Positions 43,223 through 51,893 of a stretch of 64,000 bases of DNA are shown here, piece after piece (the first letter of the stretch is position 1; the number at the start of each line of letters is the position of its first letter). The notes beneath the pieces are model-generated. The model was not told the origin of the DNA. It saw only the letters and a list, made by a program, of their open reading frames with translations, and did no database searches. The DNA is taken from positions 1 through 64,000 of the forward strand of contig NZ_AKIZ01000036.1 in assembly GCF_000282595.1 (NCBI RefSeq). The letters are read 5' to 3'. The stretch comes from Phyllobacterium sp. YR531. GTDB lineage: Bacteria; Pseudomonadota; Alphaproteobacteria; Rhizobiales; Rhizobiaceae. A program made the translations under genes and the position numbers.

Positions 43223-43233
43223 CCAGCGGCTTT
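43202..43233. terminator. Bidirectional Rho-independent terminator
   Basis: AAAAGCCGCTGGT (43202-43214) pairs perfectly with ACCAGCGGCTTTT (43221-43233) around GATGTA. A tails and T tails on both sides allow termination in both directions, serving the GNAT gene (+) and bmp (-). The loop and right arm contain the GNAT stop codon. Confidence 0.93.
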
Positions 43234-43251
43234 TCTACTTCAATCTACACC

Positions 43252-44247
43252 TTATTTATACGGGCAGGCATTGTCTGAGAAATAGCTGTGAACCTTCACT
43301 TTTCCGGAGATGATGTCGGCCTTTGCAGCTTCAACCGCTTTTTTGATATCATCGGTCAGGAGTTTCGCGTTGTTTTCATCAGCCGCGTAGTCCACACCCC
43401 CATCCTTGACGCCCAGATAGCTGACGCCTGCGGTAAATTTACCGTCAGCACCATCCTTGAACGCATTGTAAGTCGCAACATCGACACGCTTTAACATTGA
43501 TGTCAGAACTTTGCCGGGATGCAGGCCATTCTGGTTGGAGTCTACGCCGATGCCGAGCTTGTCAGCATCAGCTGCAGCTTGAAGAACGCCAATGCCTGTT
43601 CCGCCGGCTGCCGCAAAAATGACATCTGAACCCTGATCCATCTGGGACTTGGCAATTTCACCACCCTTGGAGGGATCATTCCAGGCAGCTGGCGTGTCGC
43701 CGGTCATGTTCTGAATGACCTTGGCATCGGCATTGGTTGCCTTGACGCCGCCAACATAACCGCACGCAAAATTACGGATCAATGGAACGTCCATACCACC
43801 GATAAAGCTTACCGTGCCGGTCTTGGATGCCTTTGCTGCAATTACGCCAACAAGGTATGAGCCTTCATTGTCATTGAAAATGACCGAACGCACATTGGGT
43901 TTGTCAACTTGCGCATCAATGATGACAAATTTGGTATCAGGAAACTCACCCGACACTTTTTCGATAGCTGCTGCGGCCGAAAAACCGGCGATCACGATAG
44001 GCGAATTGCCATCCGACGCAAATTTGCGAAGCGCCTGCTCGCGCTGTGCTTCGTTCTGGATTTCAAATTCGCGGAACTTTACACCGGAATCAGCCGCATA
44101 TTTTTCGGCCCCGTTGAAAGCAGCTTCGTTGAACGATTTATCGAACTTGCCGCCGAGATCGAAAATCAAGGCTGGCTTGTCGTCCGCAGCATAAGCTGAG
44201 ACGGACAATGCCGTAGCCGCAAGGAGACCGAGAACAATACGCTTCAT
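43252..44247 (-). CDS. bmp: BMP-family nucleoside-binding protein of an ABC importer
   Basis: 331 residues from the ATG at 44247, with AGAGGG upstream; the frame is open 105 bases further without support. A signal peptide (MKRIVLGLLAATALSVSAYA) gives a periplasmic protein. BMP (PnrA-like) features: ALIFDLGGKFDKSFNEAAFNG, GFSAAAAIEKVSGEFPDTKFVIIDA, SYLVGVIAAKASKTGTVSFIGG and DVIFAAAGGTGIGVLQAA. It probably feeds the nucleoside permeases and ATPase encoded at 38150-42343, although slyX and a GNAT gene intervene on the other strand. Confidence 0.92.
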   Translation of the reverse strand: MKRIVLGLLAATALSVSAYAADDKPALIFDLGGKFDKSFNEAAFNGAEKYAADSGVKFREFEIQNEAQREQALRKFASDGNSPIVIAGFSAAAAIEKVSGEFPDTKFVIIDAQVDKPNVRSVIFNDNEGSYLVGVIAAKASKTGTVSFIGGMDVPLIRNFACGYVGGVKATNADAKVIQNMTGDTPAAWNDPSKGGEIAKSQMDQGSDVIFAAAGGTGIGVLQAAADADKLGIGVDSNQNGLHPGKVLTSMLKRVDVATYNAFKDGADGKFTAGVSYLGVKDGGVDYAADENNAKLLTDDIKKAVEAAKADIISGKVKVHSYFSDNACPYK

Positions 44248-44417
44248 TTGATGGCAACCCTCTGGATTTTGTTGAGACACAACTTGCCGCTGTGTCCGAG
44301 ACCATTGCAGCAGGATATTCCCTGCCGCACCACGCCCAATCTTGCACGGCATTGCGCAAAATTCACGCGGAATTTTTCCAAACGATCAGAAAACGGTTAC
44401 CAAAGCGTCGAATTCGG

Positions 44418-45083
44418 TCAGTTGACTGCCTTGGCACCAGGGATCGGGCAGGCAACGCCCGTACCACGCAAGCCACAATAACCAGCCGGATTTTTTGCAA
44501 GATATTGCTGGTGGTAATCTTCCGCATAGTAGAATGTTGGTGCTTCAATGATTTCGGTGGTTATTGTCCCACGATTGCTGGCTGTAAGTGCTTTCTGGTA
44601 AGTCGCCCTACTCGCTTCTGCTGCTGCCTGCTGCTCAGGCGAGAAGGTATAAATACCGGACCGGTATGTTGTTCCCACGTCATTGCCCTGCCGCATACCC
44701 TGAGTTGGATCGTGCTCCTCCCAGAATATTGTCAAAAGCTCGTTGTAGGAGACAACAGCCGGATCGAAAACGACCAATACTACCTCATTGTGCCCGGTAA
44801 GGCCGGTACAGGTTTCCTGATAGGTCGGATTGGGTGTAATACCACCTGCGTAACCCGCCACAGTCAGATAAACTCCGGGAACCTGCCAGAACAGCCGTTC
44901 CACGCCCCAAAAACATCCCATCCCGAACATGGCGGTTTCCATGTTTTCAGGCCAAGGACCCTTCAATGGAAGTCCGCTGACAAAATGGGTTTCTGCGGTC
45001 GGAATCGGCGACGAACGGCCAAGCAATGCCTGTTCTGCCGTTGGCATTTCAGATTTTTTGCTGAGCATGCTGAATATGGACAT
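44418..45083 (-). CDS. msrA: Peptide methionine-S-sulfoxide reductase
   Basis: 221 residues from the ATG at 45083, which has GGAGG eight bases upstream; the longer open frame is not used. The catalytic motif is [15 protein letters not shown] (Cys near 61). [36 protein letters not shown] and YRSGIYTF follow. The C-terminus carries [18 protein letters not shown], with the resolving Cys pair. It repairs oxidised methionine in proteins. It is 35 bp downstream of a small membrane protein gene. Confidence 0.95.
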   Translation of the reverse strand: MSIFSMLSKKSEMPTAEQALLGRSSPIPTAETHFVSGLPLKGPWPENMETAMFGMGCFWGVERLFWQVPGVYLTVAGYAGGITPNPTYQETCTGLTGHNEVVLVVFDPAVVSYNELLTIFWEEHDPTQGMRQGNDVGTTYRSGIYTFSPEQQAAAEASRATYQKALTASNRGTITTEIIEAPTFYYAEDYHQQYLAKNPAGYCGLRGTGVACPIPGAKAVN

Positions 45084-45118
45084 TGAATTACCTCCGGGTG
45101 CATGGACCTTGGCAATGC

Positions 45119-45445
45119 TTATCGGGCAGCGAACCTTCCAGTTCTGTCCGCACGTCTGTACCCGATCATATACAACAGGAGGGCAAGCAGGGCGAAGACG
45201 ATAACTGTGGGTGCTTCCAGTATCCAAAGCATCAACGGGTCCCAGAATATGCCGTATAGATGGGTTCTGATGCTCGTTTCGACAAGTGCAAGGGAATTGG
45301 TTGAGACCGATTGCCAGCTATCTCGCAGCGACGTTATGACCAGATTGGATGCGCCAACTGACCGGGCCGCATCAAGGACTGCAGCAATGATAGCGAGGCT
45401 GAGGCAGATATAGGCTAAAAGCCTGCAAACAAGACGTAGCAACAT
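45119..45445 (-). CDS. Small membrane protein, two helices
   Basis: 108 residues with two hydrophobic stretches: [27 protein letters not shown] (2-28) and [24 protein letters not shown] (73-96). A soluble middle ([20 protein letters not shown]) and basic tail ([12 protein letters not shown]) follow. GGAGAAG precedes the ATG. I recognise the type as conserved in rhizobia but cannot name a family. It is upstream of msrA and may share its transcript. Confidence 0.72.
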   Translation of the reverse strand: MLLRLVCRLLAYICLSLAIIAAVLDAARSVGASNLVITSLRDSWQSVSTNSLALVETSIRTHLYGIFWDPLMLWILEAPTVIVFALLALLLYMIGYRRADRTGRFAAR

Positions 45446-45694
45446 TCTTCTCCAGAACAGGACGGTTTTGCGACCCGAGGGGGCTGCAAGCCGCTTGATT
45501 TCCTACCCTCTAGCGCAAAACCCGGAAAACCGGAATCGCTTTCTGAACATGTTTGCGACACTCCTTCCTCATACGCACTAACGCATTCCACAGCTTGAAG
45601 CGAAGCTCCGGTACGATTGAAAGCCTTTAAGCCACTGAATATCAAAAGAAAAATCACTAAGTTATCACGAATCAAAAATATGTTGAATTAGGAG
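45446..45694. other. Intergenic stretch without a recognised gene
   Basis: Between the membrane protein gene and the tRNA-Ser promoter I see no convincing coding pattern. Open frames here lack a ribosome site and a protein-like composition. The last 80 bases become AT-rich ahead of the promoter at 45695. Confidence 0.5.
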
Positions 45695-45722
45695 TTGAAC
45701 AAGTGCTTGTTCTGGCTATAGT
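45695..45722 (+). promoter_or_regulatory. Putative promoter of the tRNA-Ser transcript
   Basis: TTGAAC (45695-45700) and TATAGT (45717-45722) are separated by 16 bp, close to sigma-70 consensus. It lies about 150 bp before tRNA-Ser, leaving a long leader that includes the inverted repeat AACCATCG/CGATGGTT (45749-45756 and 45790-45797). Confidence 0.45.
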
Positions 45723-45869
45723 GCGCGCCGCACGGGTAGCTGCCGACTAACCATCGTAGAGCAACCTGCATGTACCGAGATTGAGTGGCCGATGGTTGAC
45801 GGTGCTCTTGCAGCCGCTCTTTCCGGTTGCAAATAATCGACCCGATCGGCGATCTGCCGAACGTCTTGC

Positions 45870-45960
45870 GGAGAGGTGGCCGAGTGGTTGAAGGCGCACG
45901 CCTGGAAAGTGTGTTTACGTTAATAGCGTAACGCGGGTTCGAATCCCGCTCTCTCCGCCA
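45870..45960 (+). tRNA. tRNA-Ser (anticodon GGA)
   Basis: 91 bases including an encoded CCA. The acceptor arm GGAGAGG pairs with TCTCTCC, the anticodon stem CACGC/GTGTG encloses CTGGAAA (anticodon GGA, reads UCC), the long variable arm TTACG/CGTAA is typical of tRNA-Ser, and the T arm GCGGG/CCCGC encloses TTCGAAT. The region just downstream is gene-poor and may be an old integration site. Confidence 0.97.
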
Positions 45961-46123
45961 TTAAACCAGCCATTTATCTGTTTTTGCACTGTTTTTTACA
46001 CAAAGAAAAACGAGCAAACTGGGGAGCTAGCAACTACGCAGGCAGCTACCTATGACAATCGTATACTAGCCCACAGCATTCTCCCGTAGAAATCTGTCCG
46101 TGGTTAAAGTATGATCTGGCGCT

Positions 46124-46264
46124 ATGAGTATAGTAGTCTTGGATTGGCTTCTAACAGCAACTTCCGCAGAGAAGCTGATACAGTCGGCCGACGAAGCTCT
46201 TTATCAGGCTAAAAGAGATGGTAAAGGTGTGCATCGAAAGTGCCAACCACGCGCTATGCACTGA
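46124..46264 (+). pseudogene. C-terminal fragment of a GGDEF (diguanylate cyclase) gene
   Basis: A short frame encodes SAEKLIQSADEALYQAKRDG followed by KGVHR. This is the final helix of GGDEF domains (ADxALYxAKxxGxNxV). The catalytic GGDEF loop and everything before it are missing, and the first 12 codons do not look like this family. I read it as a remnant of a lost gene about 160 bp downstream of tRNA-Ser. Confidence 0.7.
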
Positions 46265-46893
46265 CCAAGGCGCTTTTGACTGATGCACGTCGGGACGCCA
46301 TTTCGCCTGCCCGCCAGGCTGACAGTTGGAGCGATCGAAAGCCGAATTTATCTTTAATAATTGGTCCCTGATTATAATGCAGATTTTTGACGTTTGTTGG
46401 TGGTAGTCACGCCCAGAGTCTCAATTGGCTTGCAGCTAATCAAATAATATTCGCTGCAAGCCAATTGATAAAAGCGGCGAGGTATCGCCAATATCGCTGT
46501 TTTATCTGGCCTGAAGAGCTTTGACCAACAACGATGTTCCTTGTTCAACTTTACTTAGTTCCGCGGCCAGGTGTTCTGAAAAAGGTTGATCTGAAGAAAC
46601 TGGCTCTGTTGGGTTGACGTTTATCCAGCTGGTTTGGCTGACCGGATCGATCACGGCGCTTATAAGGGCAATTTCAGCCGGTACCGTCGTGCCTGTCTCT
46701 TTCCAGATCGACGATGAAGGCTATGCCGGTTGAGCCAGCGCAAAACTGCCATTGAAAATATAAAATGCGAATACGTTGTTCTGTCCAATTAAGCGGCGCA
46801 TTTGCCACAAGGTACGTGTCAGAGTCAAAGCAGATGAATGAACAGTGGCCAAAGCTATGGCCAAATTTGAATTACCAACGTCTTCTGCAATAA
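46265..46893. other. Gene-poor stretch between GGDEF fragment and DUF982 gene
   Basis: No intact gene is visible. It holds a perfect inverted repeat (46421-46468) and, on the minus strand, an open stretch from about 46726 to a stop at 46502. That stretch reads protein-like (TGTTVPAEIALISAVIDPVS, then HLAAELSKVEQGTSLLVKAL) but has no start codon and a stop just upstream, so it may be another fragment. Base composition is uneven. This looks like decayed mobile or accessory DNA. Confidence 0.5.
46421..46468. repeat. Perfect 16-bp inverted repeat with AT-rich loop
   Basis: TCAATTGGCTTGCAGC (46421-46436) is the exact reverse complement of 46453-46468, with a 16-base AT-rich spacer. A smaller hairpin GGCGA/TCGCC follows at 46476-46489. 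There is no T tract. It could be a regulator site, an mRNA end or a mobile-element end. Confidence 0.7.
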
Positions 46894-47175
46894 TTACTTT
46901 GATCCAGCGACCCTCAGTTCATGTAAATTTTCTTGCTGGATGTAAATATTCGCCTCGATCGCAGCCTCTATGAAAATTGATCGTGCCGCCTCGATAGAAA
47001 CAAGTCCCGATTGCGCCTCATAGCAGGCAACGCGTGCTTCCAAATGCAGGGGTGATTTCTTCTTGGGCCATCCGCCAAGCAGAAAAGCTGCTGCCTCATC
47101 GATTGATGATACAGTTTCAACTCGGCCTATTTGACTATTTTCCAAGGTGACAGACTGAAATACGCTACTAACCAT
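46894..47175 (-). CDS. DUF982 domain protein
   Basis: 93 residues from the ATG at 47175, which has GAGG five bases upstream; a TTG at 47220 would extend it. The DUF982 core is VETVSSIDEAAAFLLGGWPK, KKSPLHLEARVACYEAQSGL and SIEAARSIFIEAAIEANI. These small proteins are common on rhizobial plasmids and islands and have no known function. It lies alone in the gene-poor region after tRNA-Ser, which fits an accessory origin. Confidence 0.85.
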   Translation of the reverse strand: MVSSVFQSVTLENSQIGRVETVSSIDEAAAFLLGGWPKKKSPLHLEARVACYEAQSGLVSIEAARSIFIEAAIEANIYIQQENLHELRVAGSK

Positions 47176-47394
47176 TCGGGCCTCGGTCACCTTCGGCAAG
47201 GGATTTGGCTTACATGCCAAAAGTTGAACTGTTTTTTATTTACCTGCCTGCATGTGCCCTTACGCCCCCAAGCGTGACGCGATAGTGACGCGATAAAAAT
47301 GCACAACAGGGCACGAAGTATCGGTATTTTTTACCAACTAATGATGGTTTCCCGCGAAATCAAAATACCTTGGAGTCACACCGCAAGACAGTTA

Positions 47395-47661
47395 TCACAG
47401 TTCTGACAATGCGTATTTTTCAACGATATCTTTCCACATGCACAGAAAAGCACCGCATTCCGGGCAGTGAATTGGCGCGAGGCCTTCTGACTCCTGAACA
47501 AGAAACAGCTGCATTGAATCGCATTCAACGCATTTCAATGGTGGCACAAGTGCCAATGGCGGCAGACCTTCTTCGTTGATCGCTGCAGCATGACTGCGAT
47601 GCTCAGCTACGACCGGCTTGAACGGATCGTTGTGGAGGGGCCGACCTTTGTGCGTTGCCAT
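47395..47661 (-). CDS. Small zinc-ribbon protein at the end of the glycoside operon
   Basis: 88 residues. Two CxxC pairs, CVEC (near 44-47) and CPEC (near 66-69), about 19 residues apart should form a zinc ribbon. The N-terminus (MATHKGRPLHNDPFKPVVAE) is polar and the end is LCMWKDIVEKYALSEL. Its ATG is two bases after the permease stop and its AAGGGG ribosome site lies within the permease's last codons, so it is translated as part of that operon. I recognise no family; a regulatory or chaperone role is only a guess. Confidence 0.65.
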   Translation of the reverse strand: MATHKGRPLHNDPFKPVVAEHRSHAAAINEEGLPPLALVPPLKCVECDSMQLFLVQESEGLAPIHCPECGAFLCMWKDIVEKYALSEL

Positions 47662-47663
47662 GA

Positions 47664-48530
47664 TTACCCCTTTACCGCGCCAGCTGTCAGACCGGACACA
47701 ATTTTACGTTGGAAAATCAGAACCAGAATGAGGAGAGGCAGCGTTACCGTAACTGATGCTGCCATAACCTGACCGAACGGATACTCATAACGGCTGCTTC
47801 CCGTCAGCAATCCCATAGCCACAGGTACTGTGCGATTCTCATCGGTGAGAATAAATGTCAAAGCGAACAGAAACTCGTTCCACGAAAGAATGAAGGCAAG
47901 CAGGCCAGTGCTTGCGATGGCCGGCCCCATGAGAGGCAGCAGAACGTGAGTGAGAATTCTGAAGCGAGAGCATCCATCAATGAGCGCGGCTTCTTCCAGT
48001 TCCTGTGGCAGATCACGAATGAAACTCGTAAGCACCCATGTCGTAAAGGGGAGCACAAGAAGAAGATATGAAAAGACCAGTGCTGTTGGCCGGTTATAGA
48101 GCCCGAGCCAGCCAATTACCTCGAACATTCCCGATAGCACCACGACCTGCGGAAACACAGAAATCATTAGAACGCAGATCAGCACCATTCGGGAGAGCCG
48201 GAAGTTCATCCGGCCCAGCGCGTAAGCTGCAAGGATGCTAACTACGAGAGAAATCAGACTGCTGGAGAAAGCCACAAACGCCGAATTCAGGATGGCACCA
48301 ATAAAAATCGGATTGTGAAACAGACTGATGTAATTACCAAAATTCAGCGATGGCAAAAGGCTGAAGGAATAGAGATTCTCCGGCGTCTTTGTGGAAGAGA
48401 TAATAGCCCAGTAATAGGGAAACAACATGTAGGCGAGTACCATTAACACGCCAAAGTAAAGCCCGGCACGCTTCAAAAAACGTAACTTACGATAGGTGCT
48501 GTTGGAATAATGTTGTGACTTTCGCGCCAT
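47664..48530 (-). CDS. Sugar ABC transporter permease (MalG type)
   Basis: 288 residues and six membrane segments. The EAA coupling loop is ELEEAALIDGCSRFRILTHVLLPLMGPA, near residues 185-210. FPYYWAIISSTKTPENLYS near the start and FILSWNEFLFALTFI are typical of CUT1 permeases. It pairs with the MalF-type permease encoded just before it (two bases apart). Together with the ATPase and binding protein it imports a carbohydrate, probably the glycoside used by the GH4 enzyme. Confidence 0.93.
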   Translation of the reverse strand: MARKSQHYSNSTYRKLRFLKRAGLYFGVLMVLAYMLFPYYWAIISSTKTPENLYSFSLLPSLNFGNYISLFHNPIFIGAILNSAFVAFSSSLISLVVSILAAYALGRMNFRLSRMVLICVLMISVFPQVVVLSGMFEVIGWLGLYNRPTALVFSYLLLVLPFTTWVLTSFIRDLPQELEEAALIDGCSRFRILTHVLLPLMGPAIASTGLLAFILSWNEFLFALTFILTDENRTVPVAMGLLTGSSRYEYPFGQVMAASVTVTLPLLILVLIFQRKIVSGLTAGAVKG

Positions 48531-48532
48531 GG

Positions 48533-49408
48533 TCAGCCTGCATTCCTGTCAAGCCTGAGTATGCTGACCAAAGCGATCGCAATCAGTCCTATAATAAGAA
48601 ATACCCAGGTCGAAGCAGCCGAACCTACGCCCAAATCCTGAAAACTTATCAACTGGTCGCGAGCGTAGATGGACATGGTCATGGCCTTCTCATTGTTCGC
48701 GGCAAGAACGTAACTCAGATCGAACATTCGCAATGCGTCAAGTGTCCGGAAGAGAACTGCTACCCCGATGGCGGGAGTGGCCAACGGCAAGGTAATCGAC
48801 CAAAGGCGTTTCCACGCGGGAACTCCGGAAACCTCTGCCGCTTCATAGATTTCTTCCGGTATCAGTTGCAGTCCTGCAAGGATGAGCAGAACCATGAAAG
48901 GCGTCGTAACCCACACGTCTATGAAAATGACCGTGCCAAGAATAAGCGAAGGATCGGCAGTCCATGCAATGCCTTTATCCAGAAACCCTAACCAGATGAG
49001 GCCTTTGTTGATGAGACCGAACTGATCATTGAACATCCATTCCCAGATCTTTGCAGATACCACCATTGGCATTGCCCAAGGCACCAATATTGCTGCACGT
49101 ACCAGACCGCGTCCGGCAAAAGCGCGGTGCAGCAGCAGGGCAATTGCAAAACCAAGTATGGTTTCAAGGAGAACTGACACCGAGGTGAAAACGAGCGTAT
49201 TGCGAACGGCGCCCCAGAAAACGGAATCCTCGATAACAGTCAGAAAATTCTGAAAACCAACGAAATTGTAGTCCGCTGGATTATCAAGAAAAGCATCTGT
49301 AAACGAGAAGTAGACATTGCGCGCCAATGGCCATGCTGCAACAGCAGTTAGTGCCAGCAAAAGGGGCACAAGAAAGAGCCATGCTGTTGTCGCTTCCCTG
49401 TTCCTCAA
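48533..49408 (-). CDS. Sugar ABC transporter permease (MalF type)
   Basis: 291 residues from a TTG at 49408 that overlaps the ATPase stop, with GAGG seven bases upstream. Six membrane segments. Motifs: FLVPLLLALTAVAAWPLARNVYFSFTDA, ILVPWAMPMVVSAKIWEWMFND, and the coupling loop EEIYEAAEVSGVPAWKRLWSITLPLATPAI. CUT1 family. Second of three membrane-complex genes in the cluster. Confidence 0.92.
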   Translation of the reverse strand: MRNREATTAWLFLVPLLLALTAVAAWPLARNVYFSFTDAFLDNPADYNFVGFQNFLTVIEDSVFWGAVRNTLVFTSVSVLLETILGFAIALLLHRAFAGRGLVRAAILVPWAMPMVVSAKIWEWMFNDQFGLINKGLIWLGFLDKGIAWTADPSLILGTVIFIDVWVTTPFMVLLILAGLQLIPEEIYEAAEVSGVPAWKRLWSITLPLATPAIGVAVLFRTLDALRMFDLSYVLAANNEKAMTMSIYARDQLISFQDLGVGSAASTWVFLIIGLIAIALVSILRLDRNAG

Positions 49409-50514
49409 CGAACCACCTCAATAGCTGGCGGCTGCGGGAAAGATTCAATTCTGATTGACTGATCTTTACCATCGAAAAGATAGAGATCTTCGCTCTTCCA
49501 TCTTAATCCGATTTTGGAGCCTGAATCATATGCCGGGATGGCACCGGCAGATCTCACTGTCCAGATTGTATTGTTGCTTAGCCGGATATAGGCAATCTGT
49601 TCATAGCCAAGGTCTTCGACTCGTTCAAATATACCTTTTATGCAATTTGAGCTGTCCGAAGAAACTATCTCCAATGCTTCCGGGCGTATGCCAAGCGTTA
49701 CCGCTTGCCGAACGCTTGCGTGATTTGCGCTCAGCTTAAAACCGTCCGGGCCGATGAGCGTACTACCGGTTTCATCGCTTTCTACCGAAGTAAAATTCAT
49801 GCGCGGACTGCCCAGAAAGCCAGCTACAAACCTGTTCACCGGGTGGTCATAGAGTTCGCGCGGCGTGCCAATCTGTTCAATGCTCCCGTGGTTCAGAATG
49901 ACAATCCGATCGGCCAATGTCATTGCTTCGGTCTGGTCATGCGTGACGTAAATCATCGTAGCTCCAACCTCAGAATGGAGCTTGGCAATCTCAAAGCGCA
50001 TTTCCATCCGCAAATCGGCATCCAGATTGGAGAGTGGCTCGTCAAACAAGAACAATTTCGGCTGGCTGACCAAAGCCCGGCCAATGGCCACGCGCTGACG
50101 TTGCCCGCCTGACAACTGCTTTGGCTTGCGATCAAGCAAGTGGCCGATTTTCAGCATCTCGGCCACCTTCGTCAGGCGCCGCCCGATTTCAGCTTTGGTC
50201 ATCCGGGCAGTTTCAAGTGCGAAACTGATATTGCGAGCAACATTCATATGCGGATAGAGGGCATAGGACTGAAAAACAAAAGCGACGCCACGCTTGGATG
50301 CAGGCACGTCGGTCACTTCATTGCCGCCGATTGAAACAGTGCCCTTCGAGACCGGAACCAATCCAGCAATCACACGCAGCAGGGTTGATTTTCCGCATCC
50401 TGACGGCCCCACAAAGACCAGGAATTCTCCATCCTCAACGGCAAGGTCAATCGACCGGAGTACATCATAGGCTCCAAAGCTTTTACTGACTTCTTTGAGT
50501 GTGACGGAGGCCAT
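49405..50514 (-). CDS. Sugar ABC transporter ATP-binding protein (UgpC/MsmK type)
   Basis: 369 residues from the ATG at 50514; the frame is open 63 bases further. Walker A GPSGCGKSTLLR (near 37-48), signature LSGGQRQRVAIGRALV, Walker B LFLFDEPLSNLDADLR and switch VTHDQTEAMTLADRI. The C-terminal about 120 residues form the regulatory TOBE domain of CUT1 ATPases (FVAGFLGSPRMNF and later). It drives the two permeases and overlaps the first by four bases. Confidence 0.95.
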   Translation of the reverse strand: MASVTLKEVSKSFGAYDVLRSIDLAVEDGEFLVFVGPSGCGKSTLLRVIAGLVPVSKGTVSIGGNEVTDVPASKRGVAFVFQSYALYPHMNVARNISFALETARMTKAEIGRRLTKVAEMLKIGHLLDRKPKQLSGGQRQRVAIGRALVSQPKLFLFDEPLSNLDADLRMEMRFEIAKLHSEVGATMIYVTHDQTEAMTLADRIVILNHGSIEQIGTPRELYDHPVNRFVAGFLGSPRMNFTSVESDETGSTLIGPDGFKLSANHASVRQAVTLGIRPEALEIVSSDSSNCIKGIFERVEDLGYEQIAYIRLSNNTIWTVRSAGAIPAYDSGSKIGLRWKSEDLYLFDGKDQSIRIESFPQPPAIEVVR

Positions 50515-50595
50515 TATGATGCCTTTGGTTATTATAAAATTCGCTGAAGCGACGATGATGACACCTGCGAAGCACATTCGCAGGTGTCATGGGAA

Positions 50596-51858
50596 TCAGT
50601 TGGCCTTGACATCGCGTTTCAGTCTTTTTTCGAGCTGCGCCAACTCCTCGCCCACGTCACTCGTGCCGGAAATTATGTCATGGACAGCACGATAAAATGT
50701 ACGCGACACCCGGTTGTAATTTTTGCCTGTTGCTGCTGAAGGACGGGCAACAGATTCCTCGAAGGCGGTCTTTGCCATTGGCAGAAACGGTATCTTTGCA
50801 AGAATTTCGGCATCAGTATAAAGCGCTTCGACCGTTGGGTTATACCCGCCTTTGATCGCCCGCATCTTCTGATCCTCAAGTCCCACCATATATCTCAGCA
50901 GTTCGGCAGCCTTTTCCTGTTTTGTCGAATATTTGGAAACGGCTAGATAAGCAGTGCCAAGCGTGCCACTGGACTTCTGACCATCTGCGCCGACGGGCAG
51001 TGCCGATACTCCAACCTTGTCAACCAGCTTGCTTCCCTGTGCCTGAGATGTTCCCCACACATAGGGCCAATTGCGGTGGAATACCGCGTTGCCGCTTTCG
51101 AAAAGTGCCCGGGAGCTCTCTTCGTCATAGTTGAGCACGCCTTTTGGAGAGATCGTATCGATCCAGGCCCGGGCACGGGCCAGTGCTGCGACAGCGGCCG
51201 GGTTATTAATTGTCACCTCTCCCTTTTCGGACAGGATTGTGCCGCCACCGCCGGAAGCAATCCACTCCACGGCATCGCATGTCAGCCCTTCATAGCTGCG
51301 CCCTTGCCAGGCATAGCCCCACATGTCCGCATTGCCCGACTTGCGTTCGGCATCCTGAATTTCCTTGGCGGTAGCGGTCAACTCATCCCAGGTTTTAGGG
51401 GCTTGTTTGCCATATTTTTCCAGCAGATCCTTGCGATAGAACATCAGGCCGGTATCAATGTAAAACGGCATCGCGATCAACTTGTCTTCAATCCGGGCAG
51501 CGTCAGTCGCTGAGGCGAAATGGGCCTTCACCTCAGCTTCAGGTACCAGCGATGTAAGATCGGAAAAATGATCTTTCATCATGCCCAGCCAGATCACGTC
51601 GACATAAAGCAAATCGACATCCGCCGACTTGGAGGCAAACAACTGCTGATAGATTGGAATGGCATCGTCCAGATTCTGCGGTGTACGATTTATCTTGACC
51701 TCGTTACCGGAAGATTTGGCCCATTTTTGAGCCCCTTCTTCACATAACTCGTAATCCGTAGCCGAGCAGAACATCGATATTGTTTCTGCTTTGGCGGGGA
51801 GAGCTGCGCCGATGGTCAAAAAAGCGAGACCTGCAAGTAATTTGAGTTTGTATCCCAT
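50596..51858 (-). CDS. Sugar ABC transporter substrate-binding protein (CUT1)
   Basis: 420 residues. A signal peptide (MGYKLKLLAGLAFLTIGAALPAKA) sends it to the periplasm. The family-1 binding-protein fold shows DAIPIYQQLFASKSADVDLLYVDVIW, AMPFYIDTGLMFYRKDLLEKYG, PKTWDELTATAKEIQ, GYAWQGRSYEGLTCDAVEWI and FHRNWPYVWGT. It is like the trehalose/maltose or alpha-glucoside proteins (ThuE type) of rhizobia. Sugar specificity cannot be read. Its gene follows PfkB by 35 bp and precedes the ATPase by 81 bp. Confidence 0.92.
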   Translation of the reverse strand: MGYKLKLLAGLAFLTIGAALPAKAETISMFCSATDYELCEEGAQKWAKSSGNEVKINRTPQNLDDAIPIYQQLFASKSADVDLLYVDVIWLGMMKDHFSDLTSLVPEAEVKAHFASATDAARIEDKLIAMPFYIDTGLMFYRKDLLEKYGKQAPKTWDELTATAKEIQDAERKSGNADMWGYAWQGRSYEGLTCDAVEWIASGGGGTILSEKGEVTINNPAAVAALARARAWIDTISPKGVLNYDEESSRALFESGNAVFHRNWPYVWGTSQAQGSKLVDKVGVSALPVGADGQKSSGTLGTAYLAVSKYSTKQEKAAELLRYMVGLEDQKMRAIKGGYNPTVEALYTDAEILAKIPFLPMAKTAFEESVARPSAATGKNYNRVSRTFYRAVHDIISGTSDVGEELAQLEKRLKRDVKAN

Positions 51859-51893
51859 GTCCGTTCCCTATTTTTCTTGATTGATTGAAGTCG

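Noticed and set aside
45415-45675. 86-codon frame on the minus strand
   Set aside because: Overlaps the start of the membrane protein gene, lacks a ribosome site and has no protein-like pattern.
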